Positions 1-7,693 of a stretch of 64,000 bases of DNA are shown piece after piece (the first letter of the stretch is position 1; each line of letters opens with the position of its first letter). The translations under genes and the position numbers were made by a program. The DNA lies in NCBI GenBank assembly GCA_036268455.1, contig DATAUD010000119.1:107893-171892 (forward strand), read 5' to 3'. Origin of the DNA: DATAUD01 sp036268455. GTDB lineage: Bacteria > Verrucomicrobiota > Verrucomicrobiia > Limisphaerales > Palsa-1400. The notes under the pieces are model-generated. The model was not told the origin of the DNA. It saw only the letters and a list, made by a program, of their open reading frames with translations, and did not search any database.

Positions 1-1
1 C

Positions 2-1042
2 GAATACGTGACGCTTCAGCCGCCACCACCGCACGTGAACGATATTGAAAAGCTGGCGCATCAGTTGGATTTGGAGAGCCGGATTTTCATCGGATCGGAA
101 CCGAAGCAGCGGGCTGCGCCGCCGTCACGAGTGGCTCCGGTTCCAACCAATCCATCTTCGGTCAGACCACGAAATACCTCATCGGAACCGCCGATTTCCC
201 AAGTCGAAAATCCGATTCCGACGCCGGCCCTCGAAAAACAGGTGGAATCCGTTCAGACAGAAACGTCGGCTCCGCCTCCCGCGCCCCCGCCGAAGTCCGT
301 TGAGTCGTCCCCGGTTTCAAGCGTCCCCGCCGCCCCGCAATCCGCTCCTTCTTTCAACCCCGCGCCTTTAACCAACGAAGTTTCCCCAACGGCAACAGCC
401 ATTGCAACGGCGCCGACAAACGTGGTTTCACAACCCGCGCCTCCTCCGCGAAAAACGTTGGGACAAAAGCTCAATCCATTACATTGGTTTTCCGGGAAAT
501 CGAAGGGAGAAAATGACCTTGTCCCCGAAGGGACGCGCTACAATTACCCGCCATCGGTGACGTTGATCCCGGGAAATCGTTTGGAGGCGGAACGTTTGGC
601 GCAAGAAGGTGCCGAAGCACGGAGGGCGGCACATCTTGACGAATCGGTGCGAGACTATCGCAAGGCCATCGCGGCGGATCCCACTTATTTTGGCGCGAAT
701 CTGTCTCTTGGGCTGACGGCGATTGACAGGAAGGACTATCGAACGGCGCTGGACGCCTTGGATCAGGCGCTGGTGCTGGACGAGAATTCGGCGGACGCGC
801 GCTACGCCTTTGCGTGGACTTTGGAACAGCGGGGATATTATATTGACGCCGCAAAGGAATTGGAGAAGTTGCTGACGGCGCATCCGCAAGAAGTGCGCGC
901 GCATTTGTTGTTGGGGAATTTGTACGCCGAAAAGCTCGGGGAACCAAAACAGGCTCGCGAGCAGTACCTGAAAGTCCTGGCGCTGGATCCTGGCAATTTG
1001 CAGGCGCCCACACTTCGGGCGTGGATTCAAGGGGCGCGCTGA
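2..1042 (+). CDS. TPR-repeat protein, 5' end outside window
   Basis: The reading frame is open from base 2, so the N-terminus lies outside the window; the GTG at 8 is only the first in-frame start here. The first ~150 residues are a Pro/Ser/Ala-rich, low-complexity linker. The last ~150 residues form helical tetratricopeptide repeats with the usual alternating Ala/Gly/Leu pattern and Asp-Pro turns (AIAADPTY, LALDPGN). TPR arrays are protein-interaction scaffolds; no enzymatic motif is visible. The gene converges on the histidine kinase gene and overlaps its 3' end by 16 bp. Confidence 0.8.
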   Translation, partial: EYVTLQPPPPHVNDIEKLAHQLDLESRIFIGSEPKQRAAPPSRVAPVPTNPSSVRPRNTSSEPPISQVENPIPTPALEKQVESVQTETSAPPPAPPPKSVESSPVSSVPAAPQSAPSFNPAPLTNEVSPTATAIATAPTNVVSQPAPPPRKTLGQKLNPLHWFSGKSKGENDLVPEGTRYNYPPSVTLIPGNRLEAERLAQEGAEARRAAHLDESVRDYRKAIAADPTYFGANLSLGLTAIDRKDYRTALDALDQALVLDENSADARYAFAWTLEQRGYYIDAAKELEKLLTAHPQEVRAHLLLGNLYAEKLGEPKQAREQYLKVLALDPGNLQAPTLRAWIQGAR

Positions 1043-3315
1043 AAGATTTCGCCAACGACACGCTGGAAGTCGGCGACGGAAAACGGCTTGGCCAAACAGG
1101 TTTTTCCCTGCTCGCTTAGATATTTTTCCGTCTTTTCGCTTAGAACATCGCCGGTCATAAAAATCATCGTCGCGGCGGCCTTGGGATCGATTTCAAGGAG
1201 GCGCTGATAGAGTTGCTGGCCGTTGATACCGGGCATTTTCCAATCGGAAATAATCAGATCGAAACGCTGTTTGCCCAGGTGAACAAGAGCGTTTTGTCCA
1301 TCGGGTGCGCCCTGCACCTCATAACCCTGCCGGCTCAAAATTTGCGTTACAAGGCCAAGAATATCTTCCTCGTCATCGACCACGAGGATTTTACGTCCCT
1401 TGCCGACTGTCGAGGATTGCTGCAACGCCGGGGCCGCTTCGGGCGCAGCGCTTTCGGGTTGATTGGTAATGGGCAGGTCGATGATAAACGTCGTGCCCTG
1501 GCCGAGCGCGCTTTCTGCGGTAACGCTGCCGCCGTGCTCCTGAATAATGCCGTAAGAGAGGCTCAGTCCCAACCCGGTGCCTTTCCCGACCGGCTTGGTC
1601 GTAAAAAAAGGATTGAAAATCTTTTTGAGGTTTTCTTCCGATATTCCAGGGCCGTCGTCTTGAAAACGAACCCGGACCAGCCGCCCTTCCGCCCGCGTAG
1701 TAATCGTAATTGCGCCATGAGGACGGAAGGCTTCGATGGCCTGCCGCGCATTGTTGATAATGTTGAGAAAGACTTGCTGGAGTTGGTGCGGGTCCGCCAG
1801 AAGCCGCGGCAGTTGTGGGGATAAATCGCGGACGACTTTAATGTTGCTGGTTCGAAGTTCGTAAATAAGAATTTCCACCACGGAATCGATGATGGCGTTG
1901 ATGTTCGTGAGCTTTCGTTCCGGCGGGTGCTGGCGCGCAAAGCTCAGGAGGCTGTGCACGATTTTGTGGCAGCGTTCAGCGCTGTTGCTGATTCGCTGAA
2001 GGGAAGACCGGGTTTCGTCATCGACCTCGCCCATCTGCACCAACTCCGCAAAGCCGATCAACGCCGTCAATGGATTGTTCAATTCATGGGCGACGCCGGC
2101 CACAAATTCGCCTACGGCGGAAAGCTTTTCGCTGTGGACCAACTGCGCCTGGGTCGTCCGCAACGTCTCGACCGTTTTCTCCAATTGCGCGGTGGATTTC
2201 TGAAGATTTTCCGTCGTCTGATTGAAAACGGCGGCGAGTTCGCCCAGTTCATCACCGGAGTGGATGTCGATTCGTCTTGAGAAATCGCCGCGGCCCACGG
2301 CTTCGGCGCTATTGCGAAGCTGGCGCAAAGGCTCGGTCACCCGGCTAATGACCATCCAAACAATCGCTGTGCCTAACACGATGCCGAGAACGCTGAATAT
2401 CAGAAGGACCCGTTGGACCTGGCGAAAAGACTGCCACGACTGTTCGTAGGATGAGAGCAAAAGGTAGCCGGCGTCGCTATCGCCATGTCCGTAAAACTGG
2501 GGAAGTCGGCCGGGCAAAGCTCCAAAATGTTCGCGTCGCAGTACTAGGCTCAAATCCTCGGCGTCATCCGTCTTTGAACCGGCGGCGGTCAGTTTGCGGT
2601 ACTCGCCAAGCAGTTCATCGTCCATGTTACGAGTCCCAAAAGTCGAGGCCACAACGCGATTATTGGCGATAAAGGCGATCTCACTATTTGCAAATTTGAA
2701 TTGCCGCGCTGTCGCGTCTCTGATTTCAACTCCAAAAATCAGCGTGCCGAACTGGTTTCTGTCGGGGCTGTCGTAGCACGGCGCCACTGTGACGTCGAAC
2801 AACGAACCCCCCAGTTCAATCGTCCGAAATATCGTTTTGCCGGCATTGGATGCTTCCGACACCAGTGGGGCGCAGGCGGAATGAAATTGTTCGGCGGTCA
2901 AGCCGGAGGCGCGGTTTGTGCTTGCCAATAATTGGCCTGACGGGTCGGTGAAAAGAATGAGAGAAGTCCCTTCCACAGGAGTGGAGCCGAGGATCGTTCC
3001 AAGTCTGTCAATCATGGTTTTACGCCAGGCTTCATCGTTTGGAGCCCGATCCAGGTGTTGGGCGATTGAAGCGAACCCGGAATTTTCAGGAGTGGGACCA
3101 AATTGCCCGATGAGAAACGCGGCGCGGCGTTCAAAAGCGTTGGTAACAAGTGTCTCAGTGTTGAATAAGGAAACTCTGTTTTCCGCGCGCAATTGTCTTT
3201 GGATCAGGGTGTTGATCATCCAGAGCGTGCCGACGAGAAAAACCGCCATGACGATGACGATGGGAATCAAAATTTTTGCCTGGAACCTGAACTTTGGTCT
3301 TTTCCGCTCGGCCAT
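1027..3315 (-). CDS. Membrane hybrid sensor histidine kinase/response regulator
   Basis: A 762-residue protein. It has an N-terminal membrane helix (about 14-36), a periplasmic sensor region of ~260 residues, a second helix near 300-325 and a HAMP linker. A HisKA domain follows with the phospho-acceptor His in GVAHELNNP, then a HATPase domain (DDGPGISEEN, GKGTGLGLSLSYG). The C-terminal receiver domain carries the acidic pocket VVDDEED, the acceptor Asp in LIISDWKMPG and the Lys in AKPFS. It would autophosphorylate and relay phosphate to its own receiver, with output through an unlinked partner. It starts 5 bp after the cupredoxin-like gene and is the last gene of a three-gene operon with that gene and the porin, so the sensed signal may relate to them. 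The ligand is unknown. Confidence 0.92.
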   Translation of the reverse strand: MAERKRPKFRFQAKILIPIVIVMAVFLVGTLWMINTLIQRQLRAENRVSLFNTETLVTNAFERRAAFLIGQFGPTPENSGFASIAQHLDRAPNDEAWRKTMIDRLGTILGSTPVEGTSLILFTDPSGQLLASTNRASGLTAEQFHSACAPLVSEASNAGKTIFRTIELGGSLFDVTVAPCYDSPDRNQFGTLIFGVEIRDATARQFKFANSEIAFIANNRVVASTFGTRNMDDELLGEYRKLTAAGSKTDDAEDLSLVLRREHFGALPGRLPQFYGHGDSDAGYLLLSSYEQSWQSFRQVQRVLLIFSVLGIVLGTAIVWMVISRVTEPLRQLRNSAEAVGRGDFSRRIDIHSGDELGELAAVFNQTTENLQKSTAQLEKTVETLRTTQAQLVHSEKLSAVGEFVAGVAHELNNPLTALIGFAELVQMGEVDDETRSSLQRISNSAERCHKIVHSLLSFARQHPPERKLTNINAIIDSVVEILIYELRTSNIKVVRDLSPQLPRLLADPHQLQQVFLNIINNARQAIEAFRPHGAITITTRAEGRLVRVRFQDDGPGISEENLKKIFNPFFTTKPVGKGTGLGLSLSYGIIQEHGGSVTAESALGQGTTFIIDLPITNQPESAAPEAAPALQQSSTVGKGRKILVVDDEEDILGLVTQILSRQGYEVQGAPDGQNALVHLGKQRFDLIISDWKMPGINGQQLYQRLLEIDPKAAATMIFMTGDVLSEKTEKYLSEQGKTCLAKPFSVADFQRVVGEIFQRAP

Positions 3316-3320
3316 AGGAG

Positions 3321-3998
3321 TCAGTACCTTGGCAAGTTCTTCGGACCGAGGACGAAATTGACGTTGGGAACGTCGCCGCTCGGGGGCACTTCAATCGTTT
3401 TGGTGTCCTTGGGAAGCCGTTCCTGCCATGCGACCAACGTATATTTTCCGGGAGGAACATTGGTGATGGAATAATGGCCGTGCGAATCGCTGACAGCGAA
3501 GTAGGGATTTTCGAGCACGAGCACGATGCAATTCATGCGCGCATGAATGGAACAGAAGACATCCACCTCGCCGGGCTTTTCAAATGTGTATGCGTGAGCG
3601 CGCTCGCCTTTCTTATAAAGCCCAAGATCGAATTCTGATCCGTCGGTCTTCGAATAAACGTTATGAAAAATCGGGTCGTCATTGGGAAATTCAACCGCCG
3701 TGCCGACCATGACAGGCAAAACGTGCGGGACAAACATGGCGTCTTTTTGGTGTATCGCTTCCCGCGGCGTGGCGATAATGGCCCTGGGCACCTTCCCTTG
3801 GATGTAAACTATGAAGGGGTGAATTTCATCGTAATTGATTCGCTCCGCGAACTTCAGCCTTTTGCTGGAATAGTTGCCTCCACCCGCATCGGCCTCGGCG
3901 GCGTCCTTGCCCTGGGCGCGAATACTTCCAGAGATGGTTCCGGCAAACAACGGCTGTATCGCAAACAGCGACAGGACGACGAATTGAAGCAATTTCAT
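3321..3998 (-). CDS. Secreted cupredoxin-like protein with carboxypeptidase-regulatory-like tail
   Basis: The ATG at 3998 is chosen because it begins a clear signal peptide (MKLLQFVVLSLF, cleavage near residue 19) and lies 4 bp after the porin stop; a longer frame upstream overlaps the porin. The protein has 225 residues. A full set of type-1 copper ligands is visible: His112 in PIFHNVYS, then Cys149, His152 and Met155 in CSIHARM, the same C-x2-H-x2-M spacing as amicyanin. After this comes a short beta domain (HYSITNVPPGKYTLVAW) typical of carboxypeptidase regulatory-like folds. It is likely an exported copper or electron-transfer protein, or a copper-binding sensor accessory. The ligands are seen; the function is inferred. 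Confidence 0.8.
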   Translation of the reverse strand: MKLLQFVVLSLFAIQPLFAGTISGSIRAQGKDAAEADAGGGNYSSKRLKFAERINYDEIHPFIVYIQGKVPRAIIATPREAIHQKDAMFVPHVLPVMVGTAVEFPNDDPIFHNVYSKTDGSEFDLGLYKKGERAHAYTFEKPGEVDVFCSIHARMNCIVLVLENPYFAVSDSHGHYSITNVPPGKYTLVAWQERLPKDTKTIEVPPSGDVPNVNFVLGPKNLPRY

Positions 3999-4002
3999 TG
4001 AG

Positions 4003-5343
4003 TTAAAACTTAAAGGCCGCCTCGGCGGCAACCATGTTTTCATGATTGCGCGTTCCACCAGTCGATAGCCTGCCCTGTTCAAACATGTATTCCGCTTTCA
4101 GCACAAGATGGTCGCTGAATTCATAACCCAGCCCGAGGCTCAAGCGCCACAAATCGCTGGTCGGCAACCCAAACGTCGTGGTGTCCCCGACGATCGAATA
4201 GCCTTGGGGAATTCGAATCTGGCTCCATCGCGAGGCGGCGTAGAGTTTGCGCGTCAAATGTTGCAACGCTTCCACGTAGTAATAATAAATGTCGCGATGA
4301 TTATCGCCAGCGGGATCGTTGTCGTCATAACCGGCGTAGCCTCCGGCGACCCGGAGATAGCCGCCGTTCCAGTTCTTCCATTTCGCTTGCGCATCGAACT
4401 CCGCAAGGTTTGCCTGAAACAATGTTGTCGCCGACGACCCGATGGACGTAAAAAATCCACCGCCAAACCACGTCGCCGAAACGACGTCCTGGCTGACACT
4501 TAGTTTGCCTGTTCTCATGCCGCTGACGCTGAAGTTCAGCCACCACAACGGATCGTAACCGATTCGCATCGCGATCGATTTATCCGCCGTCGTGTCATTG
4601 AAGGTGGAAATTCCGCCATTCTGCACCGCAGCCACATAACTAAGACGCTTCCACCCGCCATAAAGTTCCAAGCCGGGGTTTAATCCCCATAAATCACTCA
4701 GGGAGTGGGAGATCAGCACATTGTCAATGGCGAAGCGGCGTTGGTATTCCTCCCCAAAAGGAATGTAAAACTGGCCGGCGCGAACGTTTAGAAGCTGATC
4801 CAAATTCCAATGCTTGAGCACATTTTCCCACTGCAAATAAAGCTCCCCGAGGTAAATTCCTTCTTCGTCCTCATCCCTGGTCAGAAGATCGACCTCTCCG
4901 TAAAAGAAGACATCGTTCAAAAGCATCGCGTCAACAAATAATCGGGCCTCGTCAACCCTGAAGGCGGCGTTGGGAAATTGGCCATTTTTTCCGGTCTCGA
5001 AAAAGCCCGCCGCGCCTTCGCCGGAGATGACAACATTGTTGAGGGAAAACCCTTTGGATTTTTCCTCCGGCGCCGGGGTGTTTTCCGCGGCTGCCTTAAG
5101 ATCGCGAACGTCTTTTTCCTGGAGTTCGTTGGTTTGCTGAAGGCCGGAGAATTTTTGGTTGAGTTGATCGATCATCTCACGCTGCTGTTGCAATTGTTTT
5201 TGCAACTGCGCGTTTTGGTCGCGCAATTCATCAATCTCCTTTTTCAAATCGTTCGCGTCCTGCGCGAGCAACGGCGCGGTGAGGAATGGAAACAACACGA
5301 CCGCAAAAAGAAGCCCCCGTTGCGCAATTTGGCGTGTGCTCAT
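4003..5343 (-). CDS. Outer-membrane porin (OprO/OprP-like) with N-terminal coiled coil
   Basis: A 446-residue protein with a signal peptide ending near LLAQDA. A strongly charged coiled coil follows (about residues 30-85, repeated Gln/Leu/Glu), as in porins that trimerise through an N-terminal stalk. The rest is beta-strand-rich with alternating aromatic residues and ends in phenylalanine (EAAFKF), the classical outer-membrane insertion signal. It resembles the phosphate-selective porin O/P and related families. The substrate cannot be read from sequence. It is the first gene of a tight operon with the cupredoxin-like gene and the histidine kinase. Confidence 0.85.
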   Translation of the reverse strand: MSTRQIAQRGLLFAVVLFPFLTAPLLAQDANDLKKEIDELRDQNAQLQKQLQQQREMIDQLNQKFSGLQQTNELQEKDVRDLKAAAENTPAPEEKSKGFSLNNVVISGEGAAGFFETGKNGQFPNAAFRVDEARLFVDAMLLNDVFFYGEVDLLTRDEDEEGIYLGELYLQWENVLKHWNLDQLLNVRAGQFYIPFGEEYQRRFAIDNVLISHSLSDLWGLNPGLELYGGWKRLSYVAAVQNGGISTFNDTTADKSIAMRIGYDPLWWLNFSVSGMRTGKLSVSQDVVSATWFGGGFFTSIGSSATTLFQANLAEFDAQAKWKNWNGGYLRVAGGYAGYDDNDPAGDNHRDIYYYYVEALQHLTRKLYAASRWSQIRIPQGYSIVGDTTTFGLPTSDLWRLSLGLGYEFSDHLVLKAEYMFEQGRLSTGGTRNHENMVAAEAAFKF

Positions 5344-5400
5344 TCGCGAATGCGCAGACAGTGCCCGAAAAATTGCCCCCTTGCAAGCATGCAGTGGCTG

Positions 5401-6213
5401 TCAGCCGAAGGTCTTGCGAAGATATTCCAAGCTGCGGCTCGCAATGATTTCGGGACCTTCATCGAATTTGAAAACCTCCACGGAAACGTACCCGTTATAG
5501 ACGGTCTCACGAAGCGCGGCGGCGATGGGCAGAAAATCAACCTCGCCGAAACCGGGTCCTTTGAGGTTCTTGTCATTCGCGTGAAAATGGGCGAAGCGCG
5601 GAGCGGATTCACAAATGATCCGCGGAATCGGCTGCTCTTCGGAACACATCGCTTTGACGTCGAGCACAATTTGCATCGCCGGGCTGTTGAACTGGCGCGC
5701 AAAACGAATTGCTTCGGCGGCGGTGGTGATAAAATTCGTCTCGGAAGGCGATAGCGGTTCAAAACAAATGATCGCCGCGCGTTGCTCCGCCCGGCGAACG
5801 GCGCCGGCGAGAGTTTCAACCGCGAAATTCCAGGCTTCCTGCGCCGTCAATCCCGGAAGAATATTTCGTTGTTGTGGCGAACCAAGCACCAGCGTTTTGC
5901 CGCTTAGGTCCGCGCAGCAATCTACCAAGTCACAAAGATATGCGGAAGTCCGCTGTCGGACGGCCGAGTCCGAATGGTTCACGTGGAAACCTTCGGTTCG
6001 CGCCAGAAGCCAATGCAAACCGCAAATTTCAAGGCCGTAACGCGCGGCCATTTCGCGGATTTTGCTCCGCTCCGCGGGGGTAACGTCCCCGGCCAATTTT
6101 GCGAGAGTGAATGGGGCTATTTCAAGCGCGTCATAGCCCAGCTTGGCGCAATACTCGAACACCGCTTCCATTGCCCAGCCTTGAAATATTTCATTGCAGA
6201 TGGCGAATTTCAT
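5401..6213 (-). CDS. Sugar phosphate isomerase/epimerase family TIM barrel
   Basis: A 270-residue protein of the xylose-isomerase-like TIM barrel superfamily. Metal-ligand-type segments are visible: the acidic ICFEPLSP, the strand IVLDVKAM, the His pair AHFHANDKN, and a terminal Glu in YVSVEVFKFD. Such enzymes isomerise or epimerise sugars, sugar acids or inositol derivatives using a divalent metal. The specific substrate is not deducible. It lies between the porin operon and ffh on the same strand, 9 bp after the ffh stop, so it may be co-transcribed with ffh. Confidence 0.85.
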   Translation of the reverse strand: MKFAICNEIFQGWAMEAVFEYCAKLGYDALEIAPFTLAKLAGDVTPAERSKIREMAARYGLEICGLHWLLARTEGFHVNHSDSAVRQRTSAYLCDLVDCCADLSGKTLVLGSPQQRNILPGLTAQEAWNFAVETLAGAVRRAEQRAAIICFEPLSPSETNFITTAAEAIRFARQFNSPAMQIVLDVKAMCSEEQPIPRIICESAPRFAHFHANDKNLKGPGFGEVDFLPIAAALRETVYNGYVSVEVFKFDEGPEIIASRSLEYLRKTFG

Positions 6214-6222
6214 TCTGAGCTG

Positions 6223-7563
6223 TCAGCGCCGCAACACGGGCGGCATGCCTCCCATGCGAGCCATCATTTTTTGGAATTTGCCCATTTTCTTCATCATCTG
6301 CTGCATTTGGCTGAATCGATTGAGCAAATTGTTGACTTCCGAAACCTGCACGCCGCTTCCTTTCGCAATGCGGATGCGGCGTTTGGCGTTGAGGATTTGG
6401 GGGGACTGGCGTTCCTGCAGAGTCATCGCGCAAATAATCCCTTCCATCCTTTTGAAATCGCGCTCCTGCTTGGCCATGTTCGCGCCTTTGAGCATTTCCG
6501 ATCCGCCGGGCAACATGCCAACGACACTCTCCAGGGAACCGAGTTTTTTCATCTGGCGCAATTGATCGAGAAAATCGGCGAGCGTGAATTGCCCCTTGCG
6601 CATCTTTTCTTCCATGCGCTTTGCCTCGTCGATATCCACAGCCTCGGCCGCCTTTTCGACGAGACTGACAACATCGCCCATGCCCAAAATGCGCGAGGCC
6701 ATGCGTTCCGGGTGAAAAGGCTCGAAGTCCTCCAGTTTTTCGCCAACACCCGCGAATTTGATCGGCTTGCCCGTCACCGCCTTCAAACTCAGCGCGGCGC
6801 CGCCTCGGGCGTCACCGTCGAGCTTTGTGAGGATCGCGCCGGTGATGTTCAGCGCCTGGTCAAAATGCGTGGCGACGTTGACCGCTTCCTGTCCTGTCGC
6901 GGCGTCGAGCACCAGAAGAATTTCCTGCGGATGAGTCAGGTCGCGCAATCGCGCCAACTCGAGCACGAGCGGTTCATCGATTTGCAAACGTCCGGCGGTA
7001 TCGAAGATCAATGTATTGAGATTATTTTGACGCGCGAAATCGAGGGCTTCGCTGGCGATTTTCAACACGTCCGTTTCGCCCTTCCGGACGAATACCGGCA
7101 AATCCAATTGTTTGCCGAGGGTTTCCAATTGGTCCATGGCGGCCGGCCGATAAACATCCGCCGCCACGAGCAACGGAGTGCGAGCCTGCTTGTGAAGGAA
7201 TCGGGCTAGTTTGCCGCTTGAAGTCGTTTTACCCGACCCATGCAAGCCAACCATCATGATGCAACTGGAATTGCCGCTCAGGGCGAGGCCGGTATTCGTG
7301 GAGCCGAGAAGGTTGACGAGTTCATCATGGATGATCTTGATGACTTGCTGGCCGGGATGGATGCTTTGAACGACTTCCTGGCCGAGAGCTTTAGACTTGA
7401 CCTGCTCGATGAAATCCCTGGCGACCTTGAAATTAACATCCGCATCAAGAAGCGCCGCGCGGACATCGCGCAAGGAATCGGAGACATTGGCTTCCGAAAT
7501 TTTCCCAAGGCCGCGGAGATTGCGGAAGGCATTTTGCAGCTTCTGGCTTAACGAATCGAACAT
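6223..7563 (-). CDS. ffh: Signal recognition particle GTPase Ffh
   Basis: The SRP54 homologue binds the signal sequence of nascent membrane proteins and delivers ribosomes to FtsY. The NG domain shows an N-terminal helical bundle, P-loop GLHGSGKTTSS, the DTAGRLQID switch and TKLDGDARGG. The M domain follows with GSGVQVSEVNNLL and the Met-rich MQQMMKKMGKFQKMMARM, ending LRR. The ATG at 7563 (MFDSLSQKL) fits the family N-terminus; an upstream in-frame start would add 11 non-conserved residues. Length is 446 residues, normal for the family. It is divergent from the GH115 gene. Confidence 0.96.
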   Translation of the reverse strand: MFDSLSQKLQNAFRNLRGLGKISEANVSDSLRDVRAALLDADVNFKVARDFIEQVKSKALGQEVVQSIHPGQQVIKIIHDELVNLLGSTNTGLALSGNSSCIMMVGLHGSGKTTSSGKLARFLHKQARTPLLVAADVYRPAAMDQLETLGKQLDLPVFVRKGETDVLKIASEALDFARQNNLNTLIFDTAGRLQIDEPLVLELARLRDLTHPQEILLVLDAATGQEAVNVATHFDQALNITGAILTKLDGDARGGAALSLKAVTGKPIKFAGVGEKLEDFEPFHPERMASRILGMGDVVSLVEKAAEAVDIDEAKRMEEKMRKGQFTLADFLDQLRQMKKLGSLESVVGMLPGGSEMLKGANMAKQERDFKRMEGIICAMTLQERQSPQILNAKRRIRIAKGSGVQVSEVNNLLNRFSQMQQMMKKMGKFQKMMARMGGMPPVLRR

Positions 7564-7674
7564 GAAGTAATTTAAAACGCGGCGGCCAAACATCAAACTT
7601 TAAAGCGGCGATTCAGGAAGTAAAATTGCCCTGGCACAACGAAACGGAGTGGACTTGAGGCGCGTGAGTGAATA

Positions 7675-7693
7675 TTGTTCGGGATGCCAACAA
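7675..7693 (+). promoter_or_regulatory. Palindromic operator candidate (site A), GH115 gene
   Basis: TTGTTC-N7-CAACAA, preceded by GAATA. It overlaps the GH115 start codon at 7684. It shares half-site sequence, 7-bp spacer and the flanking TATTGTTC core with sites B-E at 10612, 14312, 17169 and 18475. It is proposed as an operator of the ROK regulator encoded at 17243-18469. The repeat is seen; the role is inferred. Confidence 0.55.
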
